Shown: one piece after another, positions 30,045 through 36,624 of the stretch
Numbering within the stretch: the first letter of the stretch is position 1
Layout: each line of letters opens with the position of its first letter
From: Treponema primitia ZAS-1
Lineage (GTDB): Bacteria > Spirochaetota > Spirochaetia > Treponematales > Breznakiellaceae
DNA length: 36,624 nucleotides
NCBI RefSeq assembly: GCF_000297095.1
Contig: NZ_AEEA01000043.1
Coordinates: 1 to 36,624 of the forward strand
Direction: 5' to 3'
Notes under the pieces: model-generated
The model's database searches: none
Told to the model about the DNA's origin: nothing
Seen by the model: only the letters and a program-made list of their open reading frames with translations
Program-made: the position numbers and the translations under genes

Positions 30045-31721
30045 CTACCCGGTATGGGACAAGACCCCTGCAATATTGTAGCAGTAGTCGCCCACTTTTT
30101 CTATACGCCGTACCACGTCTATAAACAGTAATTCTGTTTTGACATCCTCCCCTGCCTCTATCCGTTTCCGGCCCAGCTTCCGGAGCCTGTCCCGGGATTT
30201 ATCAATGGTGTTTTCCAGTTTTTCCGCAAAGACCGCCTGCTCATCAGTAATACTACGGCCCACATGCCCCTTCACAAAGGCAAGAAAATCCTCCACATGG
30301 GCAACGTATGGCGCCAGGGCTTCCATCTCTTTTTTCTTAAAGAGCAGATCCTTCTTCACGCTCCGATCAAGGAGGAGGCTGACGCTGAAACAATCGTCGG
30401 TCATATCCTCCAGGTCGGAAATGATCCGCAGGAGCTGGGACACCTTTGTTTCCGACTGGTGGCTCAGCTGCTGGCGGGTGCACTCAAGAAGGAACCGGGT
30501 CAGCTCCACCCGCATGTCATCCGCATAAGCCTCCTTGGCCCGCATTTCCTCCACCAGGGTTTCCACAATGGGCGTCTTATCACCCTCTTCCCGAAACAAC
30601 GCTAAGGTTTCGCTTACCTTGGCAAACATGGAGGCGGCAAGGTCGGTCATGTCCCGGATTTCCTTTTCCGCCCGGATGATGTTCAACTCCGGGGTGCTGC
30701 GGGTCGAATGCTGGTATTCCAGATGGTAGGTCCTGGGCAGCGCCAGCTTACCGTCCTTGTCTTTTATAAGGAAAGAAACCAGGGCGGCAAGCTGGGGCAC
30801 TATAGGAAGGAATACGAGGGTACACATGATATTGAAGACCGAATGGAACATAGCCAGATGGGTGACTATTCCCACACCCATGGGATCGCCGGGAACTAAT
30901 AGATCCACCAGATGTATTAGGGGCTTAAAGAAAATAACCGCAATAACGCTTCCCGCCACATTGAAAAGCACATGCACCAGGGCGGTTTGTTTTGCCGCAG
31001 TTTTAGTCCCAATGGCGGCCAGAATGGCGTCGATGGTGGTACCGATATTGGCGCCCAGGATCATGGCGGCGGCAATCTCAAAATTGATAACCCCTCCCCA
31101 GGCCAGGGTGATAACCAGGGTAATGGTGGCTGCGGAAGAGTGCATCAACAGGGTAACCACCGTACCGGCGCCCATCCCGATGAGCGCCGAAAGGAAGCCC
31201 AGATTGGAAACCCGCTGAATAAACGCCAGGGATTCGGGGTCAACCGTAGGCAGAGCATCGGTGAGGAACTTGAGCCCCAGAAAAATAAAACCGAAGCCCA
31301 TGAAGGCGGCCCCCAGGACCTGATGTTTCCACTTAATCACCCCCATGAGGAAGCCTACCGCAATCGCCGGCAGGGCAAGGGCGGAAATATCTATGCTAAA
31401 CCCGATAAGGGACACAATCCAGGCAGTGGTGGTGGTACCGATATTGGCCCCCATGATCACCCCGATGGCCTGGGTAAGGGAAAGGAGACCGGCATTCACA
31501 AAGGATACCAGCATAACTGAAACTGCCGACGAGGACTGGACCAGGGCGGTTACCACCATGCCGGTCAATACCCCGATAAACCGGTTTTTGGTCATAAAAT
31601 TCAGGACCCGCTGCATCCGGTCGCCGGCGGCCTGCTGAACCCCGTCGCTCATCACCTTCATCCCATAGAGGAAGAGACAGAGTCCGCCGATTACCTTAAA
31701 TGCAATCCCGATATAATCCAT
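30045..31721 (-). CDS. Na/Pi-cotransporter family protein with PhoU-like domain (paralogue 1)
   Basis: This 558-residue protein has two Na/Pi-cotransporter repeats. The first has QSSSA at 62-66 and GANIGTT at 91-97; the second has HSSAA at 194-198 and GANIGTT at 223-229. About nine membrane helices are followed by a helical PhoU-like domain (about 340-555) containing ELNIIRAEKEIRDM and LLFIDVVRRIEKVGDYCYNIA. The family imports phosphate with sodium; the PhoU-like part may regulate transport on the cytoplasmic side. It is the first of two tandem paralogues, which share most landmarks and have near-identical length, so they arose by duplication. No Shine-Dalgarno was seen before the ATG. Confidence 0.88.
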   Translation of the reverse strand: MDYIGIAFKVIGGLCLFLYGMKVMSDGVQQAAGDRMQRVLNFMTKNRFIGVLTGMVVTALVQSSSAVSVMLVSFVNAGLLSLTQAIGVIMGANIGTTTTAWIVSLIGFSIDISALALPAIAVGFLMGVIKWKHQVLGAAFMGFGFIFLGLKFLTDALPTVDPESLAFIQRVSNLGFLSALIGMGAGTVVTLLMHSSAATITLVITLAWGGVINFEIAAAMILGANIGTTIDAILAAIGTKTAAKQTALVHVLFNVAGSVIAVIFFKPLIHLVDLLVPGDPMGVGIVTHLAMFHSVFNIMCTLVFLPIVPQLAALVSFLIKDKDGKLALPRTYHLEYQHSTRSTPELNIIRAEKEIRDMTDLAASMFAKVSETLALFREEGDKTPIVETLVEEMRAKEAYADDMRVELTRFLLECTRQQLSHQSETKVSQLLRIISDLEDMTDDCFSVSLLLDRSVKKDLLFKKKEMEALAPYVAHVEDFLAFVKGHVGRSITDEQAVFAEKLENTIDKSRDRLRKLGRKRIEAGEDVKTELLFIDVVRRIEKVGDYCYNIAGVLSHTG

Positions 31722-31823
31722 AACAGGGAGTATACAAAGCTTCGTTTTTTTTTGAAAGCCCGGCCCGGAACCGGCATTTCCGGCCCCTATACGAAAAGGC
31801 TGTTTTTCGGTACATTACGGATA

Positions 31824-32822
31824 ATGAAAAAGATAGCCCTGACTGGGATTAAGCCTACAGGAATATTACACATAGGGAACTATTTCGGCGCCATCAAGCC
31901 GGCGCTGGAATTGGCCGGGGACTACGACGCCCGGTATTTTATCGCCGATTACCACGCCTTAAATACCGTAAAGAACCCGGCGGAATTATCCGCCCTTATC
32001 CGGCAGGTCGCCGCGGGGTGGCTTGCAGCCGGGCTGGACCCGGAAAAGGTTATCTTTTACCGCCAAAGTTCCGTCCCCGAAACCTTCGAGCTCACCACCA
32101 CGCTCATGGCCTTTACCAGCAAGGGTCTTATGAACCGAGCCCACGCTTACAAAGCTGCGGTCCAGGACAATACCGAAAAAAACGACGACCCCGATGCGGG
32201 GATCAACATGGGACTCTTTACCTACCCGGTGCTCATGGCGGCGGATATCATCCTCTTTGATTCCGATGTGGTCCCCGTGGGGAAAGACCAGGTTCAGCAT
32301 GTAGAAATGGCCCAGGATATCGCCCAGGCGATAAACTTTAACTATAAGGCCGAGGTTCTCAAGGTACCCCAGGCGGCGGTACAGGAGTCGGTAGCGGTGG
32401 TGCCCGGCCTGGACGGCAGGAAGATGAGCAAAAGCTACGGCAATACCATCCCCCTATTCGCCCCGGAAAAGGAGCTCCGCAAACTTATCATGCGGATCGT
32501 TACCAATTCCCAGGCGGTGGAGGAACCCAAGGACCCGGAAATCAGCCAGATATACCTATTATACAAGCTCTTCGCCACAGCGGAGGAACAGCAAAGTCTG
32601 GCAACCCGTTATAGGGCAGGGGGCATGGGCTGGGGCGAGGCCAAGGAAGAGCTGTTCCGGGTGGTGAACCGGGAACTTACGCCAATCAGGAACCGGTTCA
32701 ACGAAATTATGGCGGACCCCAAGGGTCTGGACGAAACCCTGGCGCGTGGCGCGGAGAAAGCCCGGGTAATTGCGGCAAAGACCATCGCACGGCTCCGGAA
32801 AGCCACCGGTATTGATCTGTAG
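31824..32822 (+). CDS. trpS: Tryptophanyl-tRNA synthetase
   Basis: This class I aminoacyl-tRNA synthetase charges tRNA-Trp. The 332-residue form starting at MKKIALTGIKPTG is standard in length. The HIGH motif reads HIGN (in GILHIGNYFGA) and the KMSKS motif is in DGRKMSKSYGNTI. Other family segments are MAADIILFDSDVVPVGKDQVQHVEMAQDIA. An upstream frame extension to 31752 adds 24 unrelated residues and was not used. No Shine-Dalgarno is evident. The stop lies 3 bp before a CHASE2-cyclase gene, so the two are probably in one transcript. Confidence 0.96.
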   Translation: MKKIALTGIKPTGILHIGNYFGAIKPALELAGDYDARYFIADYHALNTVKNPAELSALIRQVAAGWLAAGLDPEKVIFYRQSSVPETFELTTTLMAFTSKGLMNRAHAYKAAVQDNTEKNDDPDAGINMGLFTYPVLMAADIILFDSDVVPVGKDQVQHVEMAQDIAQAINFNYKAEVLKVPQAAVQESVAVVPGLDGRKMSKSYGNTIPLFAPEKELRKLIMRIVTNSQAVEEPKDPEISQIYLLYKLFATAEEQQSLATRYRAGGMGWGEAKEELFRVVNRELTPIRNRFNEIMADPKGLDETLARGAEKARVIAAKTIARLRKATGIDL

Positions 32823-32825
32823 ACC

Positions 32826-35510
32826 ATGTGGAAGAAATATGCCTTCATCCTTGTCCCAGCCGCTGGTACGCTTCTCTGTTCCCTCCTATTTTTTACCTCC
32901 CTGGATAACAGGGTCTTCGACCTTTTCCTGGGCACAGTCCCCAGCCTGACCGAGGACGATTCGGTCCTCATAATTACGGTGGATGACAACGCTATCGCCA
33001 ATGTGGGAATTTTCCCCTGGACCCGGGATATTCTGGCGGACGCCATAGTATTTCTCCGGGAAATGGGGGCCGATACGGTTGTATTCGACTTAAGCTATCC
33101 GGACCGGAGCCCCATGCGGATCGATCCGGAGTATGTGCAAAACACCCTGCCGGGTATCCTGGATAATGAATTCCTGGGCATCAACAATTCTGTGGCGCAG
33201 GTCCTGGACGCCCTTTCCACAGGAGCGCTGCGGCCATCGGATCTGGGGGAATACAAGGAACAGCTTTTTGAGCATAACCAATTGGTCCGGAATACTATCG
33301 GCGAGGCCGTATCCTTCGTAAGCCGGGATGTGGATGAATACTTTGCCCGGAGCCTTGCTTTTTTTGGGAAAGCCTACCTAACCCTAACCATGACCCCCGA
33401 TTCATCTTCCACCGGGGGTACAGAAAACATGCTCTATCTGAAAGAGCATGTTGCTTTAAAAAACATCAGCGCCGCCGGGGATACCCTGACCCCAAACGAA
33501 GCGGGGATACTCCCCCCCATTGCGCCTCTTTTAAACAGCGCAGGGGGCGCAGGTTTTGTAAACGCCCTGCCCGACAAGGACGGTTACCGCCGGCGGATAC
33601 ATTTAGTGCTGAAACATGGGGATGACTATTACGGCCATCTCGCCCTGACCGCCCTTAGGGAAATGATAGGCAGCCCGGAAATCGTAGTTACCAATACTGC
33701 GATAACTCTTAAGGGCGCCAATATCCGGGGAACAGTCCGGGATATCAGAATACCCCGATCCAGGGACGGTACGGTGCTGATCAAGTGGCCTAAAAAGCCC
33801 TTCGTAGACTACAATATACTGTCTTCCTGGCAACTCATCCGGTATAAACAGCTGGAAGAAGAGTTTGTCCGGAACCTCCGGGTAATGGAATCATCGGGGT
33901 TCTTTTACTATTTAGGGGACGTCCCAAACCCTCTGGACGCCTATACCAGAGCCCTGCATATTCGGGAAGAGTCCCCCCTAGAACAGGGCAGATTTGAGGA
34001 CTACCGGAAAATCCGGCGGGAATACCTTGAAGCCGCGGAAACCTTTCTTGGGGGTCCCGCAGAAACACTAATCCTGGAGGATGTAGCGGGGAACGGAGAC
34101 CTGGAAAATTTTGTCAGGGCACTCTTTGGCGCAGGCCGGGAACAGTTCGATACCCTCATGGATATACGGAGAACGGTGGGGGAAAAAGTTCAGGGGAGCC
34201 TCTCGGTTATCGGGGTTAACGCCACCTCCATGACCGATAACGGGATGATTACCTTTGAGGAACGCTTCCCCAATGTGGGAATCTACGCGGCGGCGGCCAA
34301 CATGATCCTCGCCGGGGAATTCCTGGACGATATCCCCCGCATTGTATCCCTGCTCATCGCCCTAGCCTTGTCCCTTGGCTTAGGGATACTGATCCACCGG
34401 CTTGATGTGGGTAAATCCATCGCGGCGGGTATACTCGCCATGATCCTGAGCGCCACTTTCTTTCTCCTGTTTTTTATTATCACTAAACGCTACTTAGGGG
34501 CGGCGGTTCCCTTCATCTCCGTAACCCTTACCTTTCTGAGCCTTCAGGCGATCAATTTCTTCTCCACCACCCGGGAAAAATCCTTCCTCCGCTCCGCCTT
34601 TTCCCGGTACCTTGCCCCCCAGGTGATTGAGGAAATCCTTCAGGACCCGTCTAAACTAAACCTGGGAGGGGAGGAACGGAAAATGACCGCCCTCTTTACG
34701 GACATCCGGGGCTTTTCCACCATTTCCGAATACCTCAGCCCGGCGGATTTGGTAAGCCTCCTCAATATCTATCTCACCGATATGAGCAATATCATTCTGG
34801 AAAACCGGGGAACCGTGGATAAATACGAGGGAGACGCCATCATCGCCTTCTTCGGCGCCCCGGTTCATATGGAGGAACACGCCGTTCTGGCCTGCCGTAC
34901 CGCCATTCAGATAAAAAAAGCTGAAACCCGGTTGAATCAACAAATCCTGGACGAAAGCGCAAGCCCCCTCCCCCCTTTTACCAGGATTGTATTGGATAAA
35001 ACCCTGGACTCTCCGCCCTTGTTTACCCGCATTGGGATCAATACCGGGGACATGATTGTGGGAAATATGGGGACCCCCGACAAGATGAATTACACCATCA
35101 TGGGCCATTCGGTAAACCTTGCGTCCCGGCTGGAGGGGGTTAACAAACAGTTCAACACCGGCGGCATCCTGATAAGCGAATACACCAAAAATGAAATCGG
35201 GGATACATTTGTTACCCGGCGCCTGGATCGGGTCCGGGTAGTGGGGATCAATACCGCCATACAGCTCTACGAACTCCTGGAAGAACAGAATCAAGCCCCG
35301 ACGGCATTGCAGGATTTTGTGCAGAACTGGGAAAAAGCCCTATTGTTATACGAAAACCGCCAATTTCTCGAGGCAAAAAAGTTATTCAAGGTATTAACGG
35401 AGAAGAGACCAGAGGATCCGGTGGCAAAGCTCTATTTGAATTGGTCTGAGCAGTACTTTAACAGCCCCCCCAATCCGGATTGGGGGGTGTACAATCTAAC
35501 CCAGAAGTAG
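32826..35510 (+). CDS. CHASE2-domain adenylate cyclase with C-terminal TPR-like region
   Basis: This 894-residue membrane protein begins with a transmembrane helix (about 5-25). A large extracytoplasmic CHASE2 sensor domain follows (about 26-490; DSVLIITVDDNAIANVGIFPWTRDILADAI and ADTVVFDLSYPD are typical). Three membrane helices lie at about 503-580 and a class III cyclase domain at about 610-800. Metal-binding D626 (FTDIRGFS) and D670 (YEGDAII), adenine-selecting K666 and T757, and transition-state N764 and R768 are all present, so it should make cAMP. An insertion of some 25 residues rich in Pro precedes the RIGINTG strand. The last ~70 residues contain a TPR-like helix pair. The external signal is unknown. 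It is coupled to trpS. Confidence 0.9.
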   Translation: MWKKYAFILVPAAGTLLCSLLFFTSLDNRVFDLFLGTVPSLTEDDSVLIITVDDNAIANVGIFPWTRDILADAIVFLREMGADTVVFDLSYPDRSPMRIDPEYVQNTLPGILDNEFLGINNSVAQVLDALSTGALRPSDLGEYKEQLFEHNQLVRNTIGEAVSFVSRDVDEYFARSLAFFGKAYLTLTMTPDSSSTGGTENMLYLKEHVALKNISAAGDTLTPNEAGILPPIAPLLNSAGGAGFVNALPDKDGYRRRIHLVLKHGDDYYGHLALTALREMIGSPEIVVTNTAITLKGANIRGTVRDIRIPRSRDGTVLIKWPKKPFVDYNILSSWQLIRYKQLEEEFVRNLRVMESSGFFYYLGDVPNPLDAYTRALHIREESPLEQGRFEDYRKIRREYLEAAETFLGGPAETLILEDVAGNGDLENFVRALFGAGREQFDTLMDIRRTVGEKVQGSLSVIGVNATSMTDNGMITFEERFPNVGIYAAAANMILAGEFLDDIPRIVSLLIALALSLGLGILIHRLDVGKSIAAGILAMILSATFFLLFFIITKRYLGAAVPFISVTLTFLSLQAINFFSTTREKSFLRSAFSRYLAPQVIEEILQDPSKLNLGGEERKMTALFTDIRGFSTISEYLSPADLVSLLNIYLTDMSNIILENRGTVDKYEGDAIIAFFGAPVHMEEHAVLACRTAIQIKKAETRLNQQILDESASPLPPFTRIVLDKTLDSPPLFTRIGINTGDMIVGNMGTPDKMNYTIMGHSVNLASRLEGVNKQFNTGGILISEYTKNEIGDTFVTRRLDRVRVVGINTAIQLYELLEEQNQAPTALQDFVQNWEKALLLYENRQFLEAKKLFKVLTEKRPEDPVAKLYLNWSEQYFNSPPNPDWGVYNLTQK
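35466..35487. repeat. 22-bp perfect palindrome near the end of the cyclase gene
   Basis: CCCCCCAATCC and GGATTGGGGGG form a perfect palindrome 21 bp before the stop codon. Because the convergent FecR-like gene abuts the cyclase with no gap, the palindrome may serve as a termination or mRNA-end structure, although no T-run follows. Confidence 0.6.
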
Positions 35511-35921
35511 CTATTCAGCCCAATCCAGGTCGCTGGCCGCATCGCTGGCCCGGGTAGCCGAGGTGGAGATATTGGAAGTCCCCGAAGCCGGTACGGACAC
35601 ATTGGAATTAACCACGTTGCCCCCCACAGAAATTCTTGCCGTACCGCCGCCGAGGAAGCTTTCCAGGGTACCCTGCCGTGCAGCGGCGCGAATGACCTCT
35701 TCTTTATCCCCGTTTTTAACGACCAGTACGGAATTAATCCCGATTTTTACCGTTGTAGAGGGGCTAAGGATGTCCCCAACCGAAACCGTTATCCATTGAC
35801 CGGAAGATCCAAGCGTATCCACCTTTCCGGTGATATTCTGGACCGTATAATTATCTGCTCCAAACACAAAACCCACAAAAATAGCGCTAAAAAGTACACT
35901 GAGAACCAGTACCTTTTTCAT
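35511..35921 (-). CDS. Small exported FecR-like domain protein
   Basis: This 136-residue protein has a clear signal peptide (MKKVLVLSVLFSAIFVGFVFGA, cleavage near FGA-DN). A FecR-like beta-rich domain follows: TVQNITGKVDTLGSSGQWITVSVGDILSPSTTVKIGINSVLVVKNGDKEEVIRA. After that comes a Gly/Ser/Thr/Asn-rich tail (SVGGNVVNSNVSVPASGTSNIS). In spirochaetes such small FecR-like proteins are periplasmic or surface-located and of unknown function. AGGAGG lies 5 nt before the ATG, one of the best ribosome-binding sites here. The stop codon directly abuts that of the cyclase gene. The 153 bp upstream, shared with slyD, hold no gene. Confidence 0.75.
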   Translation of the reverse strand: MKKVLVLSVLFSAIFVGFVFGADNYTVQNITGKVDTLGSSGQWITVSVGDILSPSTTVKIGINSVLVVKNGDKEEVIRAAARQGTLESFLGGGTARISVGGNVVNSNVSVPASGTSNISTSATRASDAASDLDWAE

Positions 35922-36040
35922 AAAACCTCCTACCCTCCGTTTGCAGTAAATATCGGAAGGATATACAGCTTATAGTACCACAGATTAGCTTATATTCCAA
36001 TGTTTTACATGATTTTGTACAATTTATTTTTTACAAAACC

Positions 36041-36069
36041 TTTACCTAAAAACCCCAATATGATATAAA
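36041..36069 (+). promoter_or_regulatory. Promoter of slyD
   Basis: TTTACC (36041-36046) and TATAAA (36064-36069) are 17 bp apart. The -10 ends 5 nt before the ATG at 36075 and no Shine-Dalgarno is visible, so the message may be leaderless. Confidence 0.4.
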
Positions 36070-36074
36070 TAATC

Positions 36075-36596
36075 ATGAATATAGCCAACGATCGGGTGGT
36101 TAGTCTCAACTACACCCTTACCAATGCACAAAACCAGATCCTCGACAGTACCGGCCCGGAGCCTTTTTTGTACCTCCATGGTCACCAAAACATCATCCCC
36201 GGCCTGGAAAAAGCCCTGGACGGTAAAGCCCAGGGGGATAGCTTCAAAATAAGCATCCCCGCCGCCGATGCCTACGGAGAGCGGAACGACAAACTTATCG
36301 CCACCGTCCCCCTGGACCGTTTTAGCGGAGTGGATAACGTTAAAGAGGGGATGCAGTTCCACGCAGAAACCCCGGACGGTGAACTCCAGATGGTCACCGT
36401 AACCAAAGTTGATGGGAATACCATCACCATCGACGGCAACCACCCCATGGCGGGGCTCGATCTTAACTTCGATGTTTCGGTACTGGATGTACGGGAAGCC
36501 AGCGAAGAAGAACTGCAGCACGGCCATGTCCACCACTCCCACAGCCACGAGGGTTGTGACGACGCAGACTGCGAAAGCTGCCACGACTGTTGTTAA
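36075..36596 (+). CDS. slyD: SlyD-type FKBP peptidyl-prolyl isomerase
   Basis: This 173-residue SlyD-type protein is a cytoplasmic cis-trans prolyl isomerase and chaperone. The FKBP part (YTLTNAQNQILDST, LHGHQNIIPGLEKALDGKAQGD, AYGERND) is interrupted by the insert-in-flap chaperone domain (about 75-125) and closes with HPMAGLDLNFDVSVLDVREA. The C-terminal tail HGHVHHSHSHEGCDDADCESCHDCC is rich in His and Cys, as in SlyD proteins that bind nickel or zinc and assist metalloenzyme assembly. All typical parts are present. No metalloenzyme assembly genes are seen nearby. It is divergent from the FecR-like gene. Confidence 0.95.
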   Translation: MNIANDRVVSLNYTLTNAQNQILDSTGPEPFLYLHGHQNIIPGLEKALDGKAQGDSFKISIPAADAYGERNDKLIATVPLDRFSGVDNVKEGMQFHAETPDGELQMVTVTKVDGNTITIDGNHPMAGLDLNFDVSVLDVREASEEELQHGHVHHSHSHEGCDDADCESCHDCC

Positions 36597-36624
36597 ACAG
36601 AAAAGAATATGCCCCTTTAACTTA

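Noticed and set aside
30035..30073. TTG start at 30073 for the second Na/Pi transporter
   Set aside because: It overlaps the preceding gene, and alignment with the paralogue places the start at the GTG at 30034.
31760..31790. CCGGAA/TTCCGG inverted repeat before trpS as a terminator or T-box
   Set aside because: The stem is short, no T-run follows and no T-box motif or anti-terminator is visible.
31752..31823. N-terminal extension of trpS
   Set aside because: The extension is not like synthetase sequence; the canonical start MKKIALTG is at 31824.

Overview
The window looks like chromosomal DNA of a spirochaete, most likely a Treponema-type organism. This is an inference from gene content: many lipobox lipoproteins, a PilZ protein with a spirochaete-style N-terminal half, a CHASE2-cyclase, paired Na+/Pi-type transporters, a stand-alone DbpA-type RNA-binding protein and a signal-peptide beta-barrel candidate. 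The DNA is moderately GC-rich, densely coded on both strands, and shows no rRNA, tRNA, CRISPR array or transposase.

Layout. 1-760: end of an OmpA-family protein and a terminator. 787-4090: uracil permease and uvrB on the minus strand. 4170-7957: four plus-strand genes for envelope lipoproteins (LpoB-like, COG3014-like, two LPP20-like), followed by a beta-barrel candidate (8012-9445) whose start codon lies inside a terminator-like hairpin. 9450-11341: a YcdX-type PHP phosphatase divergent from aroC. 11379-12106: an MntA-HepT (nucleotidyltransferase/HEPN) toxin-antitoxin pair. 12395-14480: PilZ protein plus TPR protein. 14493-18204: minus-strand lon, a small unknown gene and an M48 protease. 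18303-18767: bacteriohemerythrin. 18904-20271: N-acetylglutamate synthase. 20272-20812: a gene-free stretch with two large palindromic elements and a 53-bp tandem repeat. 20813-23421: xylulokinase and an NlpC/P60-like hydrolase. 23496-26224: phosphofructokinase, a UPF0158-GNAT fusion and an orphan DbpA-type RNA-binding protein. 26235-28126: a membrane protein of unknown role and a GloB-like metallo-hydrolase. 28127-28324: a third palindromic element. 28325-31721: two paralogous Na/Pi-cotransporter/PhoU proteins. 31824-35510: trpS and a CHASE2-adenylate cyclase. 35511-36596: a FecR-like secreted protein and SlyD.

The most unusual content is the set of three interspersed palindromic elements (20303-20430, 20605-20733 inverted, 28136-28263). 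Each has 26-33-bp inverted arms around a conserved head of about 58 nt. The arms differ between copies yet stay self-complementary within each copy, and the head carries a double compensatory change. This points to a selected structure: a structured RNA, a bidirectional terminator or a mobile DNA hairpin. All three sit in the only two wide convergent junctions of the window. A second theme is several promoter-like sequences placed 5-10 nt before start codons that lack a Shine-Dalgarno, suggesting leaderless mRNAs.

All calls come from reading the sequence by eye; no database search was run.
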